A stretch of DNA of 64,000 nt from positions 540,501 to 604,500 of the forward strand of contig NZ_CP067129.1 in assembly GCF_028553745.1 (NCBI RefSeq), given 5' to 3'. Numbering within the stretch: position 1 is the first letter of the stretch; each line of letters begins with the position of its first letter. The notes beneath the pieces were generated by a model. The model saw nothing but the letters and a program-made list of their open reading frames with translations, did not search any database and had not been told where the DNA came from. Below, piece by piece: positions 45,674 through 54,704 of this stretch. Both the position numbers and the translations under genes were made by a program. The stretch comes from Paracoccus seriniphilus (lineage in GTDB: Bacteria > Pseudomonadota > Alphaproteobacteria > Rhodobacterales > Rhodobacteraceae).

Positions 45674-45867
45674 TCAGGATCTGTCAACTGGCCTGAAGCC
45701 GGTGCCGGGCCGGATGCGGTCCGCGCAGCGGCACAAAATGGCCACAAGACGCGACGTCACGCTGCATTTCAGGTCATTTCGGCGTCTTGAGTTGCAACCT
45801 CGCCCCTCCCTCCTGTATTTTGGTTGGGAAACCTCGAGCGTTGCAAAACATACAGGACGAACCAGAT

Positions 45868-46431
45868 ATGAACCGCCGTCAGATGATCTCGCTGGCTCTG
45901 CCATTGATCGCCGCGCCGTCCCTTGCGTTTGCACAGGCTACGCCGGCGCCGGCAAAAACCCGCGACCCCTATGCGCCGACCGAAGTGTCGATTCGCAATG
46001 ATTTCGAAGTGGGCAGCATTGTCGTCGTCAGCAAGGATTTCTTCCTTTACCACGTGATCGCGCCCGGCAAGGCCATTCGCTATGGCGTTGCCGTTGGCCG
46101 TGACGAGCTGAAATGGAGGGGTCGGGCCACGATCGGGCGCAAGGTCGAATGGCCCAGTTGGCGTCCGACTCAGGACATGATCAAGCGCAACCCGGCGGCC
46201 TATGCGAAATACAGCGATGGCATGCCCGGCGGCCCGCGCAACCCCCTGGGGGCGCGTGCGCTGTATCTTTATGATGCCAATGGCAATGATACGGCGATCC
46301 GGATCCATGGCACCACGAACCCGAAGTCGATTGGTCGGGCGGTGTCCAATGGGTGTCTGCGGATGCGCAACGAAGCGGTCATGAGCCTGTTCGATCAGGT
46401 TCCGATCGGCACTCCGGTCTATGTCTACTAA
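45868..46431 (+). CDS. L,D-transpeptidase (YkuD domain)
   Basis: Third YkuD-family protein (187 residues). It begins MNRRQMISLALPLIAAPSLAFAQ, a signal with an RR pair that could be Tat or Sec. The catalytic block is HGTTNPKSIGRAVSNGCLRM, with the SNGC nucleophile. It resembles the enzyme at 3821 more than the lipoprotein paralogue. The upstream open frame is a composition effect. mnmH begins three bases after its stop. Confidence 0.93.
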   Translation: MNRRQMISLALPLIAAPSLAFAQATPAPAKTRDPYAPTEVSIRNDFEVGSIVVVSKDFFLYHVIAPGKAIRYGVAVGRDELKWRGRATIGRKVEWPSWRPTQDMIKRNPAAYAKYSDGMPGGPRNPLGARALYLYDANGNDTAIRIHGTTNPKSIGRAVSNGCLRMRNEAVMSLFDQVPIGTPVYVY

Positions 46432-46434
46432 GCC

Positions 46435-47505
46435 TTGCCCCTGCAATTGAATCGCGTGCTGGACCCGGCTCTTGCCGGGTTCGACGATATCATCGATGTC
46501 CGTTCGCCTGCGGAATTTGCCGAGGACCATCTGCCCGGTGCGATCAATCTGCCCGTGCTGGACAACGAAGAACATGCCCGGGTCGGCACGATCTACAAAC
46601 AGGTTTCTCCCTTTGATGCGCGCAAGCTGGGGGCGGCGCTGGTCGCGGCCAATGCTGCGCGTCATATCGCCGGCCCGCTGGCAGATCGTGATGGCGCGTG
46701 GCGCGGGTTGATCTATTGCTGGCGTGGCGGGCAAAGATCGGGAAGCTTCGCAACCATTCTGGGCCAGATCGGCTGGCGGATCGACACGATACGCGGCGGC
46801 TACAAGTCATGGCGCAGACTGGTGGTGGACAAGGTGCAGAACGGCAGCCTCGCGGCACCGGTCGTGGTGCTGGACGGCAATACCGGCAGCGCCAAGACCG
46901 CGATCCTGACCCGACTGGCTGCGCGCGGCGCACAGGTCATCGACCTTGAAGGGCTGGCGCATCATCGCGGCAGCCTGTTCGGCGCGATGGGCGATCAACC
47001 CAGCCAGAAAGCCTTTGAAGGACGGCTGGCCGTCGCCATGGAACAGATCGACCCCGCGCGTCCGGTGATCCTCGAGGCGGAAAGCAGCCGTATCGGAAAT
47101 CTGAATCTGCCGAAAGCGATCTGGCGGGCAATATGCGACGCCCCACGGATACGCCTTGCCGTTCCGGTGGGGGTCCGGGCCGCCTATTGCACGCGCGACT
47201 ACGCCGATCTGACGCTGGATCGTGACGCACTGCAGGACAAGGTCCAGGCATTGGCTGCCCTGCATTCCAGGGATCGGATCGCGCATTGGCTGGAACTGGC
47301 GCGCAGCGGCCAGATGGAGGAACTGGCCGCTGGTCTGATGCGCGATCACTATGACCCGCGCTATGAACGGCATCGGGCGCGCTTTGCCACGCAAAGGGAA
47401 AGCCTGCTGCCGGTCAAGGATCTGACCGATCTGGACAGTATTGCGGCCCGTGTCGAGGCCGAGGCCCTGCGGCTGACGGGAAACCTGCGTCAGTCGCGGT
47501 CGTGA
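46435..47505 (+). CDS. mnmH: tRNA 2-selenouridine synthase
   Basis: Exchanges sulfur of 2-thiouridine at tRNA position 34 for selenium through a geranylated intermediate (356 residues). An N-terminal rhodanese domain carries the catalytic Cys95 in YCWRGGQ, and a P-loop GNTGSAKT (about 147-154) follows. The start is probably the TTG at 46435. It needs selenophosphate, so selD should exist elsewhere. Its 3' end overlaps the purine nucleoside phosphorylase gene by 16 bases on opposite strands. Confidence 0.92.
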   Translation: MPLQLNRVLDPALAGFDDIIDVRSPAEFAEDHLPGAINLPVLDNEEHARVGTIYKQVSPFDARKLGAALVAANAARHIAGPLADRDGAWRGLIYCWRGGQRSGSFATILGQIGWRIDTIRGGYKSWRRLVVDKVQNGSLAAPVVVLDGNTGSAKTAILTRLAARGAQVIDLEGLAHHRGSLFGAMGDQPSQKAFEGRLAVAMEQIDPARPVILEAESSRIGNLNLPKAIWRAICDAPRIRLAVPVGVRAAYCTRDYADLTLDRDALQDKVQALAALHSRDRIAHWLELARSGQMEELAAGLMRDHYDPRYERHRARFATQRESLLPVKDLTDLDSIAARVEAEALRLTGNLRQSRS

Positions 47506-48299
47506 TCACGCAGAAAGCGGCGCAGCAGCTTTTCCAGCTTGGCCGCGCCCAGAGGAGCCATGGCCTTGGTATGTTCATGGCTGATCGATTCATCGCTCAG
47601 CCCGGCACCCATATTGGTGATCACCGAAATGGCCGCGCACCGCAGCCCCAGAAAACGGCCCAGAATGATCTCGGGCACGGTGGACATGCCCACCGCATCT
47701 GCCCCCAGAACCTGTGCGGCGCGGATTTCAGCGGGGGTTTCAAAACTGGGGCCCGAGAACCAGCAATAGACTCCCTCTGGCAATTCGACGTCTTCCTGCT
47801 GTGCCGCCTGCCCGAGTGCCGCCCGTATCTCGGGGTCATGGGCCATGGTCATCGGCACAAAGCGCGCATCGCTCTTTTCGCCGATCAGCGGGTTGTTGCC
47901 CGCAAAGGCAATGTGATCGGCCAGCAGCATCAGGCCGCCCGGGGCGATATCGGTGCGCAGTGAACCGGCGGCATTGGTCAGCAGCAACTTCTGGCAGCCA
48001 AGCGCCGCCAGGGTTTCCAGCGGCAGCCGCATGGCATCGGCGCGTCCTGATTCATAGTAATGCGCCCGCCCGCCGAATACCGCGACTCGCCGTCCTTCCA
48101 GCGTGCCGATGACCAGTTGTGGCACATGACCCGAAACCCCGGCATGAGGAAAGCCGTCCAGTTGGTCATAGGGGATGGCGACCCCTTCGACCTGCTGCGA
48201 AAGATGACCCAGGCCCGAGCCCAGGATCAATCCGTATTCGGGGGGCTGATCCCCGGCCTTGTCACGGATGAAATCAGCAAGTTCAGCGCTCTTTGACAT
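47490..48299 (-). CDS. Purine-nucleoside phosphorylase (trimeric type)
   Basis: Phosphorolyses inosine and guanosine to the base plus ribose-1-phosphate (269 residues). Active-site parts are LGSGLGHL, GRAHYYESG, LTNAAGSL, and GPSFETPAEIRA, with ITNMGAG near the C-terminus. ATG 48299 lies 17 bases inside the end of the upstream permease gene, showing coupling. It is the last gene of the nucleoside-transport operon, fitting import followed by salvage. Confidence 0.95.
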   Translation of the reverse strand: MSKSAELADFIRDKAGDQPPEYGLILGSGLGHLSQQVEGVAIPYDQLDGFPHAGVSGHVPQLVIGTLEGRRVAVFGGRAHYYESGRADAMRLPLETLAALGCQKLLLTNAAGSLRTDIAPGGLMLLADHIAFAGNNPLIGEKSDARFVPMTMAHDPEIRAALGQAAQQEDVELPEGVYCWFSGPSFETPAEIRAAQVLGADAVGMSTVPEIILGRFLGLRCAAISVITNMGAGLSDESISHEHTKAMAPLGAAKLEKLLRRFLRDHDRD

Positions 48300-49248
48300 A
48301 GGGTTCTCCACCCGCGCGCGGCGGGATTGCGCGGCCGACAAAGCCGGCAAGGATGATCACGGTCAGGATATAGGGCAGGGCATTCATGAACATCGAAGGG
48401 ATGGTGATGACGCCCAGATCCAGATTCGGATAGCGGTTGGCGATGGCCTCCAGCAGTCCGAAGAGGAAGGTGGCAAACAGCGCATTCCATGGTCGCCATT
48501 TGGCAAAGATCAACGCGGCAAGGGCGATGAAGCCGCGCCCCGCCGACATCTCCTTGACGAAGCCCGCCGACAGGCCGGTGGCCAGATAGGCCCCCGCCAG
48601 GCCGCAGAGCAGCCCGCATATGGCAATGGCCGCATAGCGCAGCCGGGTCACGGATACGCCAGCCGTATCGACCGAGGCCGGGTTTTCTCCCACCGCACGC
48701 AGCCGCAGGCCGAAGCGCGTCCGCGACAGGATCCACCAGGTCAGCGGCACGCAGAGAAAGGCGATATAAACCAATGCGGTGTGGCCCGACAGAAGTTCCG
48801 CATAGATCGGGCCGATGAAGGGAATATCGCGCATCGCATCCGCGAAGGGCAGGGTGATTTCACCGAAACGGCCACCTCCGGTCAGCGATGGTGTGCGCCC
48901 GCCAAGTCCGAATATCTTTTGCCCCAGCAGGACGGTCAGCCCCGAGGCGAGGAAATTGATGGCGACGCCGGAAATCAGCTGGTTCCCCATGAAGGTGATC
49001 GAGGCCAGCCCGTGAATCAGCGACAGGGCCATGGAACCGGCAATTCCCGCCGCCAAGCCCAGCCAGGCATTCCCCGTGGCATAGGCGACCGAGGCCGCGG
49101 TAAAGGCCGCCATCAGCATCTTGCCTTCCAGCCCGATGTCAAAGACGCCCGAACGTTCGGAATAAAGCCCGGCAAGACAGGCCAGCAAAAGCGGCGTCAT
49201 CAGGCGCACCGCGCTGTCGAGGATCTGAATGATCGTGTTGAAATCCAT
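48283..49248 (-). CDS. Nucleoside ABC transporter permease, NupQ/YufQ type
   Basis: Inner-membrane permease of 321 residues with about eight or nine helices, for example LMTPLLLACLAGLYSERSGVFDIGLEG in outline and the EAA-like loop RLRAVGENPASVDTAGVSVTRLR. The family pairs with a BMP-type binding protein to import purine nucleosides. The ATG at 49248 overlaps the stop of the partner permease by one base (TGATG). Confidence 0.93.
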   Translation of the reverse strand: MDFNTIIQILDSAVRLMTPLLLACLAGLYSERSGVFDIGLEGKMLMAAFTAASVAYATGNAWLGLAAGIAGSMALSLIHGLASITFMGNQLISGVAINFLASGLTVLLGQKIFGLGGRTPSLTGGGRFGEITLPFADAMRDIPFIGPIYAELLSGHTALVYIAFLCVPLTWWILSRTRFGLRLRAVGENPASVDTAGVSVTRLRYAAIAICGLLCGLAGAYLATGLSAGFVKEMSAGRGFIALAALIFAKWRPWNALFATFLFGLLEAIANRYPNLDLGVITIPSMFMNALPYILTVIILAGFVGRAIPPRAGGEPYVKER

Positions 49249-50348
49249 CACGTATCTCCTCGCTTGTTGCGCATCGCAAGGAACAGCCGCTCCAGCGGCA
49301 TGCGCACCATATTGTCCAGTGCGCCAGTGAACAGGATGACCAATGCCTGAATGACGATGATCAATTCGCGCGGAATGCTGGTCCACAGGGCCAGTTCGCC
49401 CCCGCCCTGGTAGAGAAAGCCAAACAGCAGCGCCGCCAGGAACACACCAAAGGGATGGTTTCGCCCCATCAGCGCCACGGCGATGCCGATGAAGCCCGCG
49501 CCCTCGACCGAATTCAGCACCAGACGTTCGGATTCCCCCATGACGTTGTTGATGGCCATCAGACCCGCCAGCCCGCCGGAAATCAGCATCGTCACCACGG
49601 TGATCCGCACCGGCGAGATACCGGCATACATGGCTGCCGGTTCCGAACGTCCGAGGGCGCGGATTTCATAACCAAGGCGTGTGCGCCAGATCAGTGCCCA
49701 GACCAGCAGACAGGCCAGCAGCGCGACAAAGAAGGTCACATTGGCCGGCGTGTGCTTGCCCCATTCAACGCCCAGACCCAACGCCAGATCAGACAGGCTG
49801 GGCAGATGGGTCGATTCCGGAAAACGGGCCGAGGCCGGGTCCATGCTGCCCACGGGGCGCAGGACATTGACCAGCACATAGTTCATCAGCGCCGCTGCGA
49901 TGAAGTTGAACATGATCGTCGTGATCACGATATGGCTGCCGCGCTTGGCCTGCAGCCAGGCCGGGATCAGTGCCCATGCCGCGCCAAGAACCGCCGCGCC
50001 GATCATGGCGACGGGCAGGGCGAGCGCCCAATGCGGCAAGGGCAGATAGAGCAGCACCAGCGCCACGCCCAGCCCGCCCAGCATCGCCTGACCTTCGCCG
50101 CCGATATTGAACAGGCTGGCATGATAGGCCACCGCGACGGCCAGGCCGGTGAAGATGAAATTGGTGGTGTAATACAGCGTGAAGCCCCAGCCATAGCTGG
50201 ACCCAAGCGCGCCATCGACCATGGTCTTGAGGGCCAGCCACGGGCTTTCGCCAATGGCCAGGATGACCAATGCGGAAATCGCCATGGCCAGCAGTAGCGA
50301 GATCAGGGGCGTCAGGATCACATCGGCCCATTTCGGCATCTTGTCCAT
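49248..50348 (-). CDS. Nucleoside ABC transporter permease, NupP/YufP type
   Basis: Second permease of the importer (366 residues), with about ten helices and the coupling loop GYEIRALGRSEPAAMYAGISPVR in outline (conserved GRSEPAA). The stop and start codons overlap neighbours by one base each. Confidence 0.93.
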   Translation of the reverse strand: MDKMPKWADVILTPLISLLLAMAISALVILAIGESPWLALKTMVDGALGSSYGWGFTLYYTTNFIFTGLAVAVAYHASLFNIGGEGQAMLGGLGVALVLLYLPLPHWALALPVAMIGAAVLGAAWALIPAWLQAKRGSHIVITTIMFNFIAAALMNYVLVNVLRPVGSMDPASARFPESTHLPSLSDLALGLGVEWGKHTPANVTFFVALLACLLVWALIWRTRLGYEIRALGRSEPAAMYAGISPVRITVVTMLISGGLAGLMAINNVMGESERLVLNSVEGAGFIGIAVALMGRNHPFGVFLAALLFGFLYQGGGELALWTSIPRELIIVIQALVILFTGALDNMVRMPLERLFLAMRNKRGDT

Positions 50349-51997
50349 CAGGCGCCTCCCTCGGGCAGTCTGTCCACATGCTGGGTCTCGGGCGGGATCC
50401 CCTCATCAGGGCTGTGATGTTCGGTATCGGTAATCCCTGCCATCAGCAGGCCCAGTTCCCCGGTCGTGGTGTTCTCGGGCAGCCGTTCGCCCATGATGCG
50501 CCCGTCGAACATGACGGCCACGCGGTCCGACAGCGACAGGATCTCGTCCAACTCGACGCTGACCAGCAGGATCGCCTTTCCGGCGTCACGCAATTCGACG
50601 ATGCGTTTGTGGATGAACTCGATCGCGCCGATATCGACGCCGCGCGTGGGCTGGCCGATCAGCAGCAGGTCGGGATTGCGTTCGATCTCGCGCGCGACAA
50701 CGATCTTTTGCTGGTTCCCGCCCGAGAAATTGCGCGCGGCAAGGTTGGGGTTGCGTGGCCGCACGTCGAAACGTTCCATCTTGGCCTCGGCATCCGCGCG
50801 TATCGCGGCATTGTCCATCAGGAAACCGCGATTGAATTCCGGCTCCTGATGATAGCCGAAGGCGACATTCTCCCAAGCGGTGAAATCCATGATCAGACCT
50901 TCGACCTGCCGGTCTTCGGGGACATGGCCGATGCCGCGTTGCCGCCGGGTGGCCGCATCGGATCGTGTGCCCGTCAGGTCCAGCTTTTCGCCGTTCATGC
51001 GGATGCTGCCGCCGACCTTGCTGCCCTTTTCGGGATAGCCACCCAGCAATTCCAGCAGTTGCGTCTGGCCATTGCCGCTGACCCCCGCGATGCCCAGAAT
51101 TTCCCCGGCCCTTATGTCGAAACTGATGCCGCGCAGTCGTTCCACGCCCTCGTCATCGACCATCTTCAGGTCGCGCACTTCCAGCACCGGCTTGCCCGGT
51201 TTGGCGGGCGTCTTGTCCACGCTGAGCAGAACCTTGCGGCCCACCATCAGTTCGGCCAGTTCTTCGGGGCTGGTTTGCGCCGTCTTGACCGAGGCCACCA
51301 TTTCGCCGCGCCGCATCACGCTGACATTGTCGGTGATATCCATGATCTCGCGCAGCTTGTGCGTGATCAGGATGATGGTCTTTCCCTCGGCCTTCAGACC
51401 TTCCAGAATCCGGAACAGGTGGTCGGCCTCGGCCGGGGTCAGAACGCCAGTCGGTTCGTCCAGAATGAGGATGTCGGCGTGGCGATACAGCGCCTTGAGA
51501 ATCTCGACCCGCTGCTGGTGTCCGACGGACAGTTCCTCGATTCGCTCGTCCGGGTCGACATTCAACTGATACTCGGTTGCCAGATCGCGCAGCACCCCAC
51601 GCGCCTTGGCCAGAGAGGGGCGCAGCAGGGCGCCATCCTCGGCCCCAAGGATGATGTTCTCCAGCACGGTGAAGTTCTGCACCAGCTTGAAATGCTGGAA
51701 CACCATGCCGATCCCGGCGCGGATGGCGGCCTGACTGTCCGAGATGGTCAGCTTCTCGCCATTGACCAGAATCTCGCCCCGGTCGGGTCTGTAGAACCCG
51801 TAGAGGATCGACATCAGCGTGGATTTTCCCGCGCCGTTTTCTCCGATGATCCCGTGGATGCTGCCTTTGGGAACACGCAGATCGATATTCCTGTTCGCCT
51901 GCACGGCCCCGAATGCCTTCGAGATCCCGCGCAGTTCGATGGCATAGGGGGCGGCCGCGTCCGACCGCCCCCCGGCATGTTTCGCAGGCGCTGCCAT
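50348..51997 (-). CDS. Nucleoside ABC transporter ATPase with two ABC domains, NupO/YufO type
   Basis: Double-ATPase of 549 residues that powers the importer. The first domain has Walker A GENGAGKST, signature LSVGHQQRVEI and Walker B ILILDEPTGVL; the second, degenerate in its P-loop (GVSGNGQTQ), has NFSGGNQQK and LLIGQPTRGVD. This asymmetry is normal for the family. The ATG overlaps the bmpA stop as TAATG. Confidence 0.95.
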   Translation of the reverse strand: MAAPAKHAGGRSDAAAPYAIELRGISKAFGAVQANRNIDLRVPKGSIHGIIGENGAGKSTLMSILYGFYRPDRGEILVNGEKLTISDSQAAIRAGIGMVFQHFKLVQNFTVLENIILGAEDGALLRPSLAKARGVLRDLATEYQLNVDPDERIEELSVGHQQRVEILKALYRHADILILDEPTGVLTPAEADHLFRILEGLKAEGKTIILITHKLREIMDITDNVSVMRRGEMVASVKTAQTSPEELAELMVGRKVLLSVDKTPAKPGKPVLEVRDLKMVDDEGVERLRGISFDIRAGEILGIAGVSGNGQTQLLELLGGYPEKGSKVGGSIRMNGEKLDLTGTRSDAATRRQRGIGHVPEDRQVEGLIMDFTAWENVAFGYHQEPEFNRGFLMDNAAIRADAEAKMERFDVRPRNPNLAARNFSGGNQQKIVVAREIERNPDLLLIGQPTRGVDIGAIEFIHKRIVELRDAGKAILLVSVELDEILSLSDRVAVMFDGRIMGERLPENTTTGELGLLMAGITDTEHHSPDEGIPPETQHVDRLPEGGA

Positions 51998-52986
51998 TAC
52001 TCGACCGGGCAGCTGCTGTCGGTCATGTAGTCATGAACCATGATTTCACCCGAGCCTATCTTGGCGGCGGCCTCGTCAACCGCGGCCTGGATCTCGGGCG
52101 TCACCAGATCCTTGTTGTTGTCATCGATGGCCACCCCGACGCCTTCGGCCTTCAGGTCCATGACCCTCACGCCCGGCTCCAGATCGGTTCCCGCCATGAA
52201 TGCATCATAGACGGCATTGTCGACGCGCTTGACCATCGAGGTCAGAACCTGACCGGGGTGCAGGTGGTTCTGGTTGCTGTCCACGCCAATGGACAGGATG
52301 CCCAGATCCGCCGCGGCCTGAAGGACACCGATGCCCGTTCCGCCGGCAGCTGCATAGATCACGTCAGCGCCTTGCGATTTCTGTGCCTTGGCCAGTTCGC
52401 CCCCTTTCACGGGGTCGTTCCAGGCGGCCGGGGTCGTGCCGGTATAGTTGACCAGCACCTTGCCTTCGGGCTTCACGGCCTTGAAGCCCTGCGCATAGCC
52501 GCATTCGAACTTGTGGATCAGCGGAATGTCCATGCCGCCGATGAAGCCGACCACATCCGACTGGGATTTCATGGCGGCCATCACGCCAGCCAGATAGCTG
52601 CCCTGTTCCTCGGCGAAGACGACCGATTGGACATTGGGCTGATCGACCACCATGTCGATGATCGCGAATTTCGTGTCGGGATAGTCAGGGGCAATCTTGG
52701 TCAGCACGTCACTGAAGGCAAAGCCGGTCATCACGATCGGGTTGGCGCCAGTTTCGGCCAGCCGACGCAAGGCCTGTTCGCGCTGTGCCTCGGACTGCAT
52801 TTCCAGTTCCTTGTAGCTGCCGCCGGTTTCCTCGGTCCAGCGTTTCGCGCCGGCATAGGCTGCCTCGTTGAAGGATTTGTCGAATTTCCCGCCAAGGTCA
52901 TAGATCAACGCCGGGTCGGCCATGGCGGCACCGGATGCCAGTGCGATCAATGCGGTTCCCGCCAGAAGGGAATTCATCAAGGTCAT
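51997..52986 (-). CDS. BMP family nucleoside-binding protein
   Basis: Periplasmic substrate-binding protein of 329 residues with a Sec signal peptide (NSLLAGTALIALASGAAMA) and no lipobox. It is a PnrA/BmpA-like protein (LIYDLGGKFDKSFNEAAY, GFIGGMDIPLIHKFECGYAQG in outline). Purine nucleosides are the expected ligands, supported by the operon's phosphorylase. The ATG at 52986 follows GAGG. It is first gene of a five-gene operon with a promoter upstream. Confidence 0.94.
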   Translation of the reverse strand: MTLMNSLLAGTALIALASGAAMADPALIYDLGGKFDKSFNEAAYAGAKRWTEETGGSYKELEMQSEAQREQALRRLAETGANPIVMTGFAFSDVLTKIAPDYPDTKFAIIDMVVDQPNVQSVVFAEEQGSYLAGVMAAMKSQSDVVGFIGGMDIPLIHKFECGYAQGFKAVKPEGKVLVNYTGTTPAAWNDPVKGGELAKAQKSQGADVIYAAAGGTGIGVLQAAADLGILSIGVDSNQNHLHPGQVLTSMVKRVDNAVYDAFMAGTDLEPGVRVMDLKAEGVGVAIDDNNKDLVTPEIQAAVDEAAAKIGSGEIMVHDYMTDSSCPVE

Positions 52987-53041
52987 TGCGGAGCCTCATC
53001 CTGTTATTGCCGGCGAGTCATGTCGCCTGCCTGATGTGCCG

Positions 53042-53070
53042 ATTAGGGCGCATCACCCCGAATGGGTCAA
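53042..53070 (-). promoter_or_regulatory. Predicted promoter of the nucleoside-import operon
   Basis: Minus strand: -35 TTGACC (53070-53065), 17-base spacer, -10 CCTAAT (53047-53042). The leader would be about 50 bases. No regulator gene is adjacent. Confidence 0.55.
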
Positions 53071-53087
53071 CTGCCTTCTTCGTGAAA

Positions 53088-53489
53088 TCAAAGCTCAAGC
53101 CGTAAGGTCAGGGCATCCAGACCAGCGCCATAATAGCCGCGCCGGGTTCCGGCCTCGATCCAGCCCAGTCGCCGATACAGTGCCCTTGCGCCGATGTTGT
53201 CAGCGGCGACTTCAAGGAATCCGGTTTCGGCACCAAGATCACGCGCGGCAACTGCGAATTCGGTGGTCAGGGCCGCGCCGGCCCCCATCCGGCGGTGTCC
53301 CGGATCAACCGCAAGGGTCAGCAGTTCGGCCTCGCCCGCAATGGCCCGACCCAGCAGAAAACCATGGGCCCTGGTCAACAGAAAGACTCCGGCCGAAGCC
53401 AGCAGGCCGGAAAATTCATCCGTTGACCAGGGCCTTGGGGTGTTATCGAAGCAGCGTTGATGCAGCCGCGCCAGGTCTTCGGGGGTCAT
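53088..53489 (-). CDS. rimI: Ribosomal-protein alanine N-acetyltransferase RimI-like
   Basis: GNAT acetyltransferase of 133 residues. The acetyl-CoA-binding region is LTLAVDPGHRRMGAGAAL, with VAADNIGARALYRRLGW after it. The neighbour tsaB and this gene commonly occur together (tsaB-rimI), which supports the assignment to the RimI family. The ATG overlaps the tsaB stop as ATGA. Targets other than ribosomal S18 are possible. Confidence 0.85.
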   Translation of the reverse strand: MTPEDLARLHQRCFDNTPRPWSTDEFSGLLASAGVFLLTRAHGFLLGRAIAGEAELLTLAVDPGHRRMGAGAALTTEFAVAARDLGAETGFLEVAADNIGARALYRRLGWIEAGTRRGYYGAGLDALTLRLEL

Positions 53490-54091
53490 GGCAGGATGAC
53501 GGGTGGCGGATCGGAAGGGGGAACAGCGTCGGCCGGGCGCAGATAGAGCGGTGCGGGCCGGCTTGCAGGGCACGTCCGGCGCGACAGGGCCAGTCGCGCA
53601 ATGCCTTCCGCAAGTGGAACCACCGGCGAAGCCGGCGCGGGGCCGGGCGGCAGCGCGCCGGCCGCAGCTTGCTGTGGCTGGCCCTCTTCCGTTCCGCCAT
53701 TTCCGTCGCAGCCGAAATCCTGCCAGATCAACTGATCGCGGCGCGCGGGAATGGCCACGCGACAAGGACGCGCGATACCATAGGCGGTGGCTTCGGTCAC
53801 GCTGATGCCGATGGCCGGGATGCCCAGTGACAGCGCCAGTCCCCGGGCTGCGGCGACCGAGACACGAATGCCGGTAAAGTTGCCCGGCCCGATCCCGACG
53901 CCAAGCACATTCAGGTCCGACCATGTCACTCCGGCCTCGGTCAGCAGTTCGCCCAGCATGGGAAACAGCCGCTCGGCCTGACCCTTGGTCATCTCTTCCC
54001 GGCTTTGGGCCAGAACCTCGTCACCGCACAGCAAAGCGGCCGCGCAATGCGCGGCCGATGTGTCAAAGCCCAGAGCAATCGCGTCAGGCAA
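53486..54091 (-). CDS. tsaB: tRNA threonylcarbamoyladenosine biosynthesis protein TsaB
   Basis: Scaffold partner of TsaD in making t6A at position 37 of ANN-decoding tRNAs (201 residues). ALGFDTSAAHCAAALL and GIGPGNFTGIRVSVAAARGLA identify it. The start is TTG, overlapping the nfuA end by 8 bases. The C-terminal half has a low-complexity Pro/Ala stretch. tsaD is also in this window, at 62179; tsaC and tsaE are not seen. Confidence 0.9.
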   Translation of the reverse strand: MPDAIALGFDTSAAHCAAALLCGDEVLAQSREEMTKGQAERLFPMLGELLTEAGVTWSDLNVLGVGIGPGNFTGIRVSVAAARGLALSLGIPAIGISVTEATAYGIARPCRVAIPARRDQLIWQDFGCDGNGGTEEGQPQQAAAGALPPGPAPASPVVPLAEGIARLALSRRTCPASRPAPLYLRPADAVPPSDPPPVILP

Positions 54092-54644
54092 CGGGACGCA
54101 CCTCGACGACCTCGGGGATATAGTGACGCAGCAGGTTCTCGATGCCCATTTTCAGGGTCAGGGTCGAGGACGGGCATCCCGCGCAGGCACCCTGCATATG
54201 CAGGTAGACGATGCCGCGGTCAAAACCATGGAAGGTGATGTCGCCACCATCCTGTGCCACGGCCGGCCGCACCCGGGTGTCCAGCAGTTCCTTGATCTGT
54301 CCGACGATCTCGGCATCGGGGCCGGAATGTTCGGCATGTCCGGCCGAGCCATTGTCTTCGCCCTCGATGGCATCGGCACCCGACTGGAAATGCTCCATGA
54401 TCGCGCCCAGAATGGACGGCTTCAGGTGATCCCAGGGCTGATCCTCGGCCTTGGTGACGGTCACGAAGTCGCGGCCCAGAAATACCGCCGTCACGCCCTC
54501 GATCGCAAAGATGCGACGGGCCAGCGGTGACTTCTGTCCGGCTTCGGCATTGGGAAAATCAGCTGTGCCCGCGCCCAGTACGGTTTCACCGGGCAGGAAC
54601 TTCAGCGTCGCGGGGTTCGGGGTAGTCTCGGTCTGAATGAACAT
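54084..54644 (-). CDS. NfuA-type Fe-S cluster scaffold/carrier
   Basis: Protein of 186 residues with an N-terminal degenerate A-type domain (FIQTETTPNPATLKFLPG, about 1-90) and a NifU C-terminal domain with the CAGC cluster-binding motif (about 105-180). It delivers 4Fe-4S clusters to target enzymes. A possible promoter (TTGACC at 54694-54689; CATATC at 54671-54666) and AAAGGAG lie upstream. It is first in an nfuA-tsaB-rimI unit. Confidence 0.92.
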   Translation of the reverse strand: MFIQTETTPNPATLKFLPGETVLGAGTADFPNAEAGQKSPLARRIFAIEGVTAVFLGRDFVTVTKAEDQPWDHLKPSILGAIMEHFQSGADAIEGEDNGSAGHAEHSGPDAEIVGQIKELLDTRVRPAVAQDGGDITFHGFDRGIVYLHMQGACAGCPSSTLTLKMGIENLLRHYIPEVVEVRPVA

Positions 54645-54704
54645 CGGCAGCGCTCCTTTGGGATTGATATGGCGACCGCGGCACTGCGGGTCAAGCCAAG
54701 CCCG

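Noticed and set aside
50270..52030. Open frame of 586 codons antisense to the double-ABC ATPase
   Set aside because: Composition shadow; the minus strand has full ABC motifs.
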